A stretch of DNA of 64,000 bases, taken from contig CAZTAL010000101.1 in the NCBI GenBank assembly GCA_964611525.1, positions 1 to 64,000 on the forward strand. The letters run 5' to 3'. Position 1 is the stretch's first letter. The number at the start of each line of letters is the position of its first letter. Source of the DNA: JAAYJR01 sp964611525. Its GTDB lineage: Bacteria; Bacteroidota; Bacteroidia; Bacteroidales; Prolixibacteraceae. A program made the position numbers and the translations under genes. The notes under the pieces are model-generated. The model saw only the letters and a program-made list of their open reading frames with translations. It was not told where the DNA came from and made no database searches. Positions 1 through 9,004 of the stretch are shown piece by piece.

Positions 1-84
1 CCAATTGCTAATGAACCGGATTTTATAAATGAACGCCGGTTAAATAATTTATTGGTCATGATTTATTATTTTATTAGTTAATTG

Positions 85-168
85 TGCCCAGAACAGGACT
101 CGAACCTGCACGTCCAGAAGGACACTAGTCCCTGAAACTAACGCGTCTACCAATTCCGCCATCTGGGC
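85..168 (-). tRNA. tRNA-Leu (anticodon CAG)
   Basis: Reading the minus strand, the sequence folds as a class II tRNA with a 7-bp acceptor stem (GCCCAGA / TCTGGGC), D-loop AATTGGTAGAC, an anticodon stem-loop centred on TTCAGGG giving anticodon CAG, a long variable arm (GTGTCCTTCTGGACGT) and a T-arm with GTTCGAGTC. The long variable arm and CAG anticodon identify leucine. The 3' CCA is not encoded, since the discriminator A at 85 is followed by ACAAT on the minus strand, so CCA must be added after transcription. Confidence 0.96.
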
Positions 169-181
169 AAATTAATGGGTA

Positions 182-189
182 CAAAATTA
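182..189 (-). promoter_or_regulatory. Putative -7 box for tRNA-Leu
   Basis: On the minus strand this reads TAATTTTG, matching the Bacteroidota -7 consensus TAnnTTTG, 13 bases upstream of the mature tRNA 5' end. No clear -33 TTTG is present at the usual spacing, so the assignment rests on the -7 element and its position. Confidence 0.4.
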
Positions 190-204
190 TAAAATTTATT
201 TAAA

Positions 205-531
205 TCACCGCTCATATTCTTTCTCGAATCTGGTTTCAATAATTATACCGTCCCTGACTGTAAAGTAATAACGTTTTGTCTTGGTAACCTGAGGGGTTAT
301 TATAGGATCAAGTGTCAGTTTTCCCTGATTGATCTCTGTACTTTTTAGCTCTTCTGACTTCTCGAATATATAAATCTTATCATCTTTATAATTGATAATG
401 CTTTTGGGGGTGCCGAAATCTTCTTTAAGCTTAGCTTCCTGCTGATTGATATATGTTCTTCTGATCTGTCGCTGAGTTCCGCAGGAGACCAACACCAAAA
501 AAAGCAATATTGTAAAAATAATTTTATTCAT
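205..531 (-). CDS. Small lipoprotein of unknown function
   Basis: A 108-residue protein with a typical lipoprotein signal: Lys-containing start, hydrophobic stretch at residues 4-15 and lipobox LVSC ending at Cys17. The mature part is charged, about 90 residues long, with no family I recognise. Its size and a GTPKSIINYKDD segment loosely recall small outer-membrane lipoproteins of the SmpA/OmlA type, but that is only a resemblance. It lies between tRNA-Leu and the DUF6259 lipoprotein on the same strand and may be transcribed with the latter (gap about 130 bases). It is probably membrane anchored in the periplasm. Confidence 0.75.
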   Translation of the reverse strand: MNKIIFTILLFLVLVSCGTQRQIRRTYINQQEAKLKEDFGTPKSIINYKDDKIYIFEKSEELKSTEINQGKLTLDPIITPQVTKTKRYYFTVRDGIIIETRFEKEYER

Positions 532-662
532 TCGTTTAATTTTTTTTCTTCTAAGGTTAAATATATTCTAAATTTAAAAAATTGATATTCAAATATCTAC
601 ATTTTTTTATTTATATGGTAGTTTGGATATATTTTTGTTTTTAAACTTTTCTGAGTCCCAAT

Positions 663-2957
663 TTATTTTCTGTAGGATACCATCACTGCACTTAATGGTT
701 CAATGGTTATTGTCAAATCTTTTGCAGATGCTGCAGTCTTAAAATTTCCTAAAGGATTACTTGAAATCTTCACATCTTTCAAAGAGCTTATATCGAGAAT
801 AATTTCCTGTACCTCGGGGAGATAATTCACAAAGAATTGTGCATTACGCTTATCCTGGCTCTGCCAGTTAGAAGTAAATACAGATGGAAAATTGATGGGT
901 AAGCCATTGCTTTTGCTCACCATCGGGATATTGCTTGCACCTTCAAATGGCATTGGCTTCATCATACGTCCCGTTACAAGGAAGTCTTTTCCTCCCTTTA
1001 ATCTCCATGCATTGAGATTTTTAATCAGCATTTTCATGTATTCCTGATCAGGAATATCCTCTTCCCATAATGTACCCCAGGCTTCGATCATATCACCGTT
1101 ACCACGAAGTATCACCGTAAACATGTCGCCCGCAGTAAAGGAATAAGCCAAACGTTGTAACATATTCAGCGGACTTTTTTCAATGTCAATTGTATGTCCG
1201 AGAGAATTTTGGTTTCCCATAAATCCATTCAGATATTCGTGGTTTAAATACTGATATGCAGGAATTGGCGTTCCAAAACCAAGATTAATGGTTGACCGGT
1301 TATCGTTAAATAACAAATAAGGATAAAACGGCTCAGCCGCAGCAGCTTCGCAGCCCAGCAAAGGTTTCCGTTCCGACGACTTCAGGATAGGCATTATCGT
1401 TTTGTAAATATCTGCCATAGCTTCATTTTGCCATGTTCCGGGACCATAGCCATGCCCGTGTTCTGTACTGTAACATCCGTAACATGCTCCCCCAAGGTTT
1501 TGATCAAAGTACTGGATATAATCAACGTTTCCTTCCTCCACCATTTGAGTAACCTGATCAACCACTACTTCTTTAACAAAAATGTTTGCAGGGCACATAT
1601 CATATCCTAAGCGCTGAGCACGGGGACCAGCGCATACATTTCTTGAAGAATAGCCACCATCCGGAGCCTTTTTCATTATTTTTTCAAGGCCTAAGTTCTC
1701 AAATTCATCATATTTATTAAAGGTAGTGTCGGTATTGCTTCGTAAGGTATAACCTATACCACTGGCATATAAACCAATAAAGTTTCCTTTGTCGTGTAAT
1801 CCTTTTACAAACTGTTTGAAATTATTTTTATCTCCATATGGCGGCCATGCATATGGCGGTGCCCACGGTGCTGAGCCCTCCCAGTGCATTAAAAGTGCCA
1901 TCACGTTACTGCTGAATGCCTTTTCCAGCGTGTCAAGAACAGGCAGTGCATTGGTATATGGGTATAGTTCGTTAGGTGTCATATCTCCCATGTCTTTGTG
2001 CCCCCTTACAGGGTAGGTAACCACTACCGGAGATTTAAAATACCAATCGGGCAAATCTTTATTATCTGCAATTTTGGGAGGATAAGCAATGTTGGACGAT
2101 TCTACCCATCTTCGATAAATATCAGCAGCATCATACCAATCACCATCAAAAGTTCCAATGACCATATTATAAGGTAGTTCATATTTTCCTTTACCTGCTC
2201 CTGTGGTAAAGAGATGATATTCCAGTTTTATCCCGTTTTCACCCTCTTTATGAAACTCAATTCCTTTGGGGTGGCATTTATCATCATGTGTAGCCATATA
2301 TAACCCACCTTCAGGTGAATAATATGCCATAAATTGTGTTTGCGCCGAAGAAGGGTATATACCCATCCATCCCAGAATATTTGGATATTCAATGGGCCGA
2401 TATCTTCGTATACCATCTTCCCTTATGTTGATATTCTCAATCATAACACCTTCCTGGGCAGGCCAAAAAATGCGGGATTCGCCCCCGTTACCAACCAAGT
2501 CGTTTGGTACAACAACGTTTGGAAAATCTATGTAATCCATCAAAAATGGCGTATTATTGTCAACCATTATACTCCAATTCATAAATGGCGAATCTTTAGC
2601 TATATCTACTGTTACAACTGCCATAAGGTCCATTTTTTCAAACTGGCTGTAGAATATGGTTATTTTATGCCCTGTTTGTTTGATTTTACACTGTTTGGCC
2701 TGTTCGCTGTTTGTTCTGACAACCTTGCCGTCATTTGCTGTATCGCGAAAGCATATTTCAAATAAGGCATTTTCAGCATTGTCAATGGCTATCATATTTT
2801 TACCATTTTTTTCAATTGATTTGATTGCTCCGTTATCCCTGTTTAAAGTAAGCTTGTAATAATTGTTTTTATAAGTAATATCGTAGCTTTCTTTGCAACC
2901 AAAGAGAATAAGAACAATAAAAAGTAACACAGAAAAATAATTCAATATATTCTTCAT
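663..2957 (-). CDS. DUF6259-type lipoprotein, probable glycoside hydrolase-like protein
   Basis: A 764-residue protein with a lipoprotein signal (lipobox ILFGC, Cys21). Residues 25-270 are a beta-rich N-terminal region of the kind that precedes carbohydrate-active TIM barrels. Residues about 290-640 look like a TIM barrel, with an aromatic-rich segment WEGSAPWAPPYAWPPYGD and the barrel-strand segment VDYIQYFDQNLGGACYGCY, whose Asp could be catalytic. The C-terminal part is beta-sandwich-like. I recognise it as DUF6259-like, a family found in Bacteroidota polysaccharide loci. No substrate can be read from the sequence and there are no SusC/SusD genes beside it. It probably acts in the periplasm or on the cell surface. 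The start is fixed by the lipoprotein signal. Confidence 0.72.
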   Translation of the reverse strand: MKNILNYFSVLLFIVLILFGCKESYDITYKNNYYKLTLNRDNGAIKSIEKNGKNMIAIDNAENALFEICFRDTANDGKVVRTNSEQAKQCKIKQTGHKITIFYSQFEKMDLMAVVTVDIAKDSPFMNWSIMVDNNTPFLMDYIDFPNVVVPNDLVGNGGESRIFWPAQEGVMIENINIREDGIRRYRPIEYPNILGWMGIYPSSAQTQFMAYYSPEGGLYMATHDDKCHPKGIEFHKEGENGIKLEYHLFTTGAGKGKYELPYNMVIGTFDGDWYDAADIYRRWVESSNIAYPPKIADNKDLPDWYFKSPVVVTYPVRGHKDMGDMTPNELYPYTNALPVLDTLEKAFSSNVMALLMHWEGSAPWAPPYAWPPYGDKNNFKQFVKGLHDKGNFIGLYASGIGYTLRSNTDTTFNKYDEFENLGLEKIMKKAPDGGYSSRNVCAGPRAQRLGYDMCPANIFVKEVVVDQVTQMVEEGNVDYIQYFDQNLGGACYGCYSTEHGHGYGPGTWQNEAMADIYKTIMPILKSSERKPLLGCEAAAAEPFYPYLLFNDNRSTINLGFGTPIPAYQYLNHEYLNGFMGNQNSLGHTIDIEKSPLNMLQRLAYSFTAGDMFTVILRGNGDMIEAWGTLWEEDIPDQEYMKMLIKNLNAWRLKGGKDFLVTGRMMKPMPFEGASNIPMVSKSNGLPINFPSVFTSNWQSQDKRNAQFFVNYLPEVQEIILDISSLKDVKISSNPLGNFKTAASAKDLTITIEPLSAVMVSYRK

Positions 2958-3752
2958 TTTATTAAGGTGTATTATTGATTTTTAAATATTTAGGTTACAC
3001 AATTTAGCTATTTCATACATGTTACAAAGTAACCGGAAATTTTTGATTAATTATAATTGAGTTCTATTGTATTAGTATTTTTTTAAATTTTTCAAAAAAT
3101 GTTAATACAATACTCTAATATTCAATATTTTATATTGTCGCATTTTTTAGAACTCTTCGAATAAGACTCATAATTCAAATTAATTTACAAGCTAATTTGC
3201 AGCAATTTATATTTTAGATTTTTAATAAATATTTGTCTGTAAAATTCTGTGACCGGTATAGAAAATTTGCCTGAACAGGTTATTGATAAATGATTGTAAT
3301 TGCTTCTATAATATTTGTTGAAAACTAACTTATTTATTCTGTATATCGAATATAAGCCTGCTATTATTATTTTTTATCTTTACCCTGTTTTTTTAAAAGT
3401 AATCCTTTGTGCGGTTAAAATGTGGTCATTGATTATCTGCCTCACAATGGGCATACATAAAATATTATTTGATAAGGCTTAAACTGATATTTAATAATTT
3501 ACTAATCAGACCGCATGGCAGTATGTAAAGTATTCATTTAATATGTCTGATCTGAAAAGGCCGTGAAGCACCTTTAAAAAAAATTATATAAAATGATTTA
3601 TAATTAGTTTAAAAATATAGGTATTTTATCATTTGAATAAAAATTTTAGTTTTCATACTGAACATATAATAAAATGGAACAGCATTATTTAGATTTTTTC
3701 GCATTTGTTTATTATTTGTTATGTTGTTCCATTTACAAAATTTAATTGCATA
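2958..3752. other. Long AT-rich intergenic region before purL
   Basis: About 795 bases between two divergently oriented genes. I see no convincing coding region, RNA gene or terminator. The segment near 3417-3460 (AAAATGTGGTCATTGATTA followed by CTCACAATGGG) weakly resembles the palindromic repeat seen at 46468-46552 and could be a decayed copy. Confidence 0.5.
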
Positions 3753-6700
3753 ATGATTCATTTTTTTAAAACTGCTAATAAAAATATTATTGCGATTGAT
3801 AATGTTCTTCCATTGCGTCCGGCTGATACTGATAAATTAATTTGGCTGTTATCTGATGCTGAATTTATTAATAAAGAAATACTGGAAGGATGGTTTATAG
3901 GCCCGCGTAAAGAAATGATAACTCCATGGAGTACTAATGCTGTTGAAATTACCCAGAATATGGACATTGATGGCATAGTGAGAATCGAAGAATTTTATCC
4001 GGTTGAAAATGAAAATGCCGGATATGACCCTATGCTGCAGTCGAGATACCATAATCTCACTCAGGATATATTTACCGTTAATAGAAAACCCGAACCAATA
4101 CTAAATATAGATAATATTGCGGCTTATAACGAGCAGGAAGGTCTTGCTCTCAGTAATGATGAGATAGAATATCTCAATTCGGTTTCGAATGCTCTCGGAA
4201 GACTTTTAACGGATAGTGAAGTATATGGATTCGCACAGGTCAATTCCGAGCATTGTAGGCATAAGATTTTTAACGGAACTTTTATTGTAGATGGGAAAAA
4301 GATGGAATCTTCACTTTTCCAGATGATAAAGAAGACTTCGAAAGTAAATCCGAACAGTATTGTCTCGGCATACAGCGATAATTGTTCTTTTGTCAAGGGA
4401 CCTAAAGCAGAGCAGTTTGCGCCTGCTACCCAGGATAAGCCTGACTATTTTATTATTAAGGATATAGATACTGTTCTTTCTCTGAAAGCGGAAACTCATA
4501 ATTTCCCGACTACGGTTGAACCTTTTAACGGGGCTTCGACAGGTACGGGAGGTGAAATTCGCGACCGCATGGGCGGAGGGAAGGGGAGTTTTCCTGTCGC
4601 GGGGACTGCCGTTTATATGACATCCTATCCTCGAACCAAGCAGGGACGGTCATGGGAGCAGTTCACAGATGAACGGGAGTGGCTTTACCAGACTCCTGAA
4701 GAAATACTGATAAAAGCTTCAAACGGGGCGAGTGATTTCGGAAATAAGTTTGGCCAGCCTTTGATTGCCGGGTCGGTGCTGACCTTTGAGCATTTTACTG
4801 AATTGAAAAAGTATGGCTACGATAAGGTTATAATGCTGGCCGGGGGTATAGGCTATGCAGATATAAACAGCAGTACTAAAGATGATCCTCAGAAAGGAGA
4901 TATAATCATATTACTTGGCGGTGATAATTATCGCATTGGTATGGGGGGAGGTGCCGTATCTTCAGTTGCTACGGGTGAATATGATAATGCTATTGAATTA
5001 AACGCTGTCCAAAGGGCTAACCCTGAAATGCAAAAAAGGGTTTATAATGCCATTCGTGCGCTGGCTGAATCATATAATAACCCTGTGATCTCAATTCACG
5101 ATCATGGGGCAGGGGGACATTTGAATTGTCTTTCGGAACTGGTGGAAAATTGTGGTGGAAAAATAGATACAGCAAAACTTCCGGTTGGCGATCCGACTCT
5201 TTCCCAAAAGGAGCTAATTGGTAATGAATCTCAGGAGCGGATGGGACTTGTCTTGAAACGTGAAAACGCAGAGTTATTAAAGAAGATTGCAGAAAGAGAA
5301 CGATCTCCAGTTTATGAAATTGGCGAGGCTACCGGCGATATGCAATTTACTTTTATGAATTCAAAAACAGGTGAAAAACCTATTGACTGGCAACTGGAAT
5401 ATATGTTCGGGAATCCTCCTAAAACTGTCCTTGAGGATAAAACCGTTAAATCTTATTTTGCTGAGCCGGAATATGATATTAAGGATATTGTTCAGTTTGT
5501 TGAAAATGTCCTGCAAATGGAATCCGTAGCTTGTAAGGATTGGCTGACAAACAAGGTTGACCGTTCAGTTACCGGTCGTATTGCTAAACAGCAGTGTGCC
5601 GGTGAACTCCAACTTCCTCTGAATAATGCCGGAGTTATTACAATAGATTATCAAGGAGAATGTGGAATGGCAATATCCGTGGGACATGCACCGGTTGCAG
5701 GATTGATCGATGCAGCAGCCGGCTCAGTGCTTTCAATTGCCGAAGCTCTTACCAATATTATATGGGCTCCGTTGAAAGATCGTATCAGAAGTATTTCTCT
5801 GAGCGCAAACTGGATGTGGCCCGCAAAAAATCCTGGAGAAAATGTAAGGATTTATCATGCTGTTAATGCGGCTAGTGATTTTTGTTGTGATCTGGGGATA
5901 AATATTCCTACAGGAAAGGATTCCATGTCGATGACCCAGAAATATAAGAAGGATATTGTTTATTCCCCCGGCACGGTAATCATAAGTGCTTCAGGTGAGG
6001 TTTCCGATATTAGGAAGGTTGTTGAGCCGGTCCTTGTTAATAATTCAGATGAGGAAATATTGTTTATTGATTTTTCCTTTATGGAAAGAGCCCTTGGGGG
6101 TAGTGTGTTTGGACAGTCTGTTAACGGAATTGGCAATAAAGTGCCAAATGTTTCTGATGCCGACAAGTTTGTCAATGCCTTTAATACCGTTCAGAAGCTT
6201 ATTGAACAAGATCTTATTGTTGCAGGGCATGATATTGGATCGGGCGGACTAATTACCACCTTGCTGGAGATGTGCTTCAGTAATACACAGGGAGGCATGA
6301 ATATCGATCTTGCCGGAATAGAGGAGAAGGATTCTGTGAAAGTACTTTTTAGTGAAAATCCGGGCATTGTAATACAGTGTGCCGATAATGACAAAGTTAA
6401 ACAGATGCTTAAAGAACGTAAAGTCGATTTTGTATCTCTGGGATTCCCTGTTCATTCCAGGGAATTAAAGGTGAAAAATTATGACTTTAAGGTGAATTTT
6501 GATATTGAATACTTACGCGATATTTGGTTCAGGACTTCCTACCTGCTAGACAGGAAACAAAGCGGTGAAAAACTTGCTCTGGAGCGTTTCAGAAATTATA
6601 AAAATGCAGGTCTCAATTTTAATTTTCAAAATTTTACCGGAAAAGCCAGGGATTATGGAATTGATATGCTCCGTCGAAAACCGACGGGTATAAAGACTGC

Positions 6701-7442
6701 CATAATAAGGGAAAAAGGTGTTAATGGTGACAGGGAAATGGCTTATGCCATGTACCTTGCGGGTATGGATGTCAAGGATGTTCATATGACTGACCTGGTA
6801 ACGGGACGCGAAACTCTGGAGGATATTAATATGATAGTTTTTGTAGGAGGATTTTCCAATTCTGATGTTCTTGGATCGGCCAAAGGATGGGCAGGAGCTT
6901 TCAGATATAATGAAAAAGCCCGAATTGCCCTTGAAAATTTCTATCAGCGAAAGGATACCCTTAGTCTGGGCATCTGCAACGGATGCCAGTTGATGGTGGA
7001 ACTCGGACTTATATACCCGGAACATGATAAACGGCCCAAAATGCATGTAAATGATTCAGGAAAATTTGAATCGTCGTTTTTGAATGTTGATATTTTGCCT
7101 AATAATTCGGTTATGCTGAAAAATATGGCAGGAATGAAACTGGGAATATGGGTAGCCCATGGTGAGGGTAAATTTAACCTTCCTTATGAAGAAAGTGAAT
7201 ACCATATACCTGTAAAGTACAGCTGTGATGAATATCCCGCTAATCCTAACGGCTCGGAATATGCCACTGCTGCAATCTGTTCAGCCGACGGACGGCACCT
7301 GGCAATGATGCCACATCTTGAAAGAGCTTTTTTGCCCTGGCAATGGGCTTATTATCCGGCTGACGGGAAAAATGACGAGATAGCACCATGGATACAGGCT
7401 TTCGTGAATGCCCGTAGGTGGATCAAAAAACATTACCCTTAA
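3753..7442 (+). CDS. purL: Phosphoribosylformylglycinamidine synthase (FGAM synthase, large form)
   Basis: A 1229-residue single-chain PurL that converts FGAR, glutamine and ATP to FGAM in de novo purine synthesis. The synthetase part shows KAETHNFPTTVEPF-type, GTGGEIRDRMGGGKGS and GVGGAVSS-like glycine-rich segments of the AIR-synthase fold in two copies. The C-terminal class I glutamine amidotransferase carries the nucleophile Cys1075 (LGICNGCQLM) and His1188/Glu1190 (MMPHLERAF). An upstream in-frame ATG at 3705 would add 16 hydrophobic residues. I chose 3753 because the family begins with a short MIHFF-like start and needs no leader. purC lies about 36 kb downstream on the other strand. 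Confidence 0.95.
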   Translation: MIHFFKTANKNIIAIDNVLPLRPADTDKLIWLLSDAEFINKEILEGWFIGPRKEMITPWSTNAVEITQNMDIDGIVRIEEFYPVENENAGYDPMLQSRYHNLTQDIFTVNRKPEPILNIDNIAAYNEQEGLALSNDEIEYLNSVSNALGRLLTDSEVYGFAQVNSEHCRHKIFNGTFIVDGKKMESSLFQMIKKTSKVNPNSIVSAYSDNCSFVKGPKAEQFAPATQDKPDYFIIKDIDTVLSLKAETHNFPTTVEPFNGASTGTGGEIRDRMGGGKGSFPVAGTAVYMTSYPRTKQGRSWEQFTDEREWLYQTPEEILIKASNGASDFGNKFGQPLIAGSVLTFEHFTELKKYGYDKVIMLAGGIGYADINSSTKDDPQKGDIIILLGGDNYRIGMGGGAVSSVATGEYDNAIELNAVQRANPEMQKRVYNAIRALAESYNNPVISIHDHGAGGHLNCLSELVENCGGKIDTAKLPVGDPTLSQKELIGNESQERMGLVLKRENAELLKKIAERERSPVYEIGEATGDMQFTFMNSKTGEKPIDWQLEYMFGNPPKTVLEDKTVKSYFAEPEYDIKDIVQFVENVLQMESVACKDWLTNKVDRSVTGRIAKQQCAGELQLPLNNAGVITIDYQGECGMAISVGHAPVAGLIDAAAGSVLSIAEALTNIIWAPLKDRIRSISLSANWMWPAKNPGENVRIYHAVNAASDFCCDLGINIPTGKDSMSMTQKYKKDIVYSPGTVIISASGEVSDIRKVVEPVLVNNSDEEILFIDFSFMERALGGSVFGQSVNGIGNKVPNVSDADKFVNAFNTVQKLIEQDLIVAGHDIGSGGLITTLLEMCFSNTQGGMNIDLAGIEEKDSVKVLFSENPGIVIQCADNDKVKQMLKERKVDFVSLGFPVHSRELKVKNYDFKVNFDIEYLRDIWFRTSYLLDRKQSGEKLALERFRNYKNAGLNFNFQNFTGKARDYGIDMLRRKPTGIKTAIIREKGVNGDREMAYAMYLAGMDVKDVHMTDLVTGRETLEDINMIVFVGGFSNSDVLGSAKGWAGAFRYNEKARIALENFYQRKDTLSLGICNGCQLMVELGLIYPEHDKRPKMHVNDSGKFESSFLNVDILPNNSVMLKNMAGMKLGIWVAHGEGKFNLPYEESEYHIPVKYSCDEYPANPNGSEYATAAICSADGRHLAMMPHLERAFLPWQWAYYPADGKNDEIAPWIQAFVNARRWIKKHYP

Positions 7443-7608
7443 AAATTTACATCCTATCTTTAGGTGTGGTCATGTTCTTGCGGAACTATGCCCGAAAGGC
7501 TTGTGTGATTGAAAAAAATTTGCGATGCAAAGCAAAAATCAAGGTTAAAGCCACCTCCTAATGGTGGATAGTCCGATTTTAAAAAATGTTTTAACAGGTA
7601 TTTATAAG

Positions 7609-8166
7609 CTAATGGCTGTTATAAATGAGTTTACCGGCCAGATCATCGGCTTCATCCTTACCTTTTATTATCTCAACAATTTTAAGGGTGAACTCCATGG
7701 CTGCTCCTGGTCCTTTACCTGTTATTATTTTACCAGAAACCTCAACGTTGTTTTCTGTAACATTGGCACCAGTAAGGTACTTCTCAAATCCTGGATAACA
7801 GGTAGCCTTTTCCCCCTCCAGCAATCCAAGTGCACCAAAAACCATTGGCGCTGCACAGATAGCCCCGAGAAATTTGTCTTCTCTGCGAAGTTGTAAGATC
7901 TTATTTCTTAACCCTATGTGATCCTTCAGATTAGCTGCACCGGGCATACCTCCCGGTAGTACTATCATGCCGACTTCTTGATAATCGATATCCTCAAACA
8001 ACCGGTCAGCTCTAATTTTAAGACCGTGTGCACCTTCTACTTCGTGGTATCCGCTGACAGAAACAACAATGGTTTCTATTTCTACACGCCTTAAAACATC
8101 GATAATTGTTACTGCTTCTATCTCTTCAAATCCTTCAGCTAAATGAACCGTTGCAATTAATTCCAT
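7609..8166 (-). CDS. DJ-1/PfpI family protein (YajL-like)
   Basis: A 185-residue DJ-1/ThiJ/PfpI protein of usual length for the YajL/DJ-1 branch. The nucleophile-elbow cysteine is Cys104 in LGAICAAPMVFG, and the conserved N-terminal glutamate lies in the EGFEEIEAV segment (residue 14 or 15). VLPGGMPGAANL is the typical glycine-rich loop. Members act as glyoxalase-like or protein-repair factors, or as oxidative-stress sensors; the exact activity cannot be read here. It is convergent with purL. A hairpin with arms CCACC/GGTGG (7551-7567) lies beyond its stop but lacks a clear T-run. Confidence 0.9.
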   Translation of the reverse strand: MELIATVHLAEGFEEIEAVTIIDVLRRVEIETIVVSVSGYHEVEGAHGLKIRADRLFEDIDYQEVGMIVLPGGMPGAANLKDHIGLRNKILQLRREDKFLGAICAAPMVFGALGLLEGEKATCYPGFEKYLTGANVTENNVEVSGKIITGKGPGAAMEFTLKIVEIIKGKDEADDLAGKLIYNSH

Positions 8167-8337
8167 ATTTTATATATTTCTTTATTTGCTGTAAAAGTTA
8201 ACTAATAATTTTTTCTTAGGCAACTATTATATATCCATAATTAATAAGATTTCCCCTAGTCCTGATTTGGATAAAAATTTTTATGCTATAAATCAAAACA
8301 ACTTCCCATCATCTTTCTACAACGGACTATCATTAAT

Positions 8338-8853
8338 CTATGACAATCTATCAGAATATTCCTGCAAAGATTCTGATAGTTTTTTCCTGGTGAAAAAAAT
8401 CCGGCTTTTAACTGTGCCAAGCGGAAGATCAAGCTTTTCAGCAATCTCTTTATATTTATAACCGTCAAGAAACATCCTGAATGGTACACGGTATTCCTCT
8501 TCAAGTTCATCTATGGATTTATGAATTTCTTTTACATGGAAAAAAGAATCCGGAGCAGGATATACTTTATCTTTTGAAAATATAAGCTGAAAATCACTGT
8601 CTGTATTATTAAAAGTATTCCTGATCTTTAAACTTTTTCGGTAATCATTAATGAAAGTATTTTTCATTATTGTATACAGCCATGCCTTAAAATTAGTATT
8701 TTGTGTAAATTTATCCCTGTAAGTAAGTGCTTTTAACATAGTTTCCTGTAACAAATCATTTGCCCGTTCATGATCTGCTGTCAGGCTAAGGGCATAGTAT
8801 CTTAGTTTTTCTTTTAATCCCGTTAGTGCATTATTAAATTGTATCTCATTCAT
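8338..8853 (-). CDS. ECF RNA polymerase sigma factor
   Basis: A 171-residue sigma-70 family protein of the group IV (ECF) class. Region 2 covers residues about 10-80 with DLLQETMLKAL and FKAWLYTIMKNTFINDYRK. Region 4 (about 108-165) has an HTH including YKEIAEKLDLPLGTVKSRIFFTRKKL. This is the common Bacteroidota RpoE-like type, which often has no adjacent anti-sigma gene, and none is present here. It is divergent from the TonB-dependent receptor, with about 150 bases between them. Its regulon is not evident from the sequence. Confidence 0.92.
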   Translation of the reverse strand: MNEIQFNNALTGLKEKLRYYALSLTADHERANDLLQETMLKALTYRDKFTQNTNFKAWLYTIMKNTFINDYRKSLKIRNTFNNTDSDFQLIFSKDKVYPAPDSFFHVKEIHKSIDELEEEYRVPFRMFLDGYKYKEIAEKLDLPLGTVKSRIFFTRKKLSESLQEYSDRLS

Positions 8854-8897
8854 GGCATATAGATTTTTTGTTATTTTTATTCTTTAACTTCTTTGAA

Positions 8898-8905
8898 CAA
8901 ATATA
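8898..8905 (-). promoter_or_regulatory. Putative -7 box for the ECF sigma gene
   Basis: Minus-strand TATATTTG matches TAnnTTTG about 45 bases upstream of the start codon at 8853. The -33 element is not clear. Confidence 0.35.
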
Positions 8906-9004
8906 TGAGTGATTAACCTCATAAAAAAGATTTTTTAGTCTTTTATTAGTCGATTTTTTCTATAGTGTATAGAGAATATTGATTTGTTAAATAATAAATT
9001 GTAA

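Noticed and set aside
3417..3460. Third copy of the 85-bp palindromic repeat
   Set aside because: Only scattered matches (AAAATG, GGTCATT, CTCACA) remain and they cannot be separated from chance in AT-rich DNA.
6546..7046. 166-codon minus-strand frame inside purL
   Set aside because: purL is conserved over its full length here, so this is an antisense shadow.
7551..7567. CCACC...GGTGG hairpin between purL and the DJ-1 gene as a terminator
   Set aside because: The stem is only five bases and neither side has a T-run. It could contribute to RNA ends but I do not call it.
8854..9004. Cobalamin or other riboswitch before the TonB-dependent receptor
   Set aside because: The 150-base gap has no conserved riboswitch sequence such as the B12-box and is very AT-rich.
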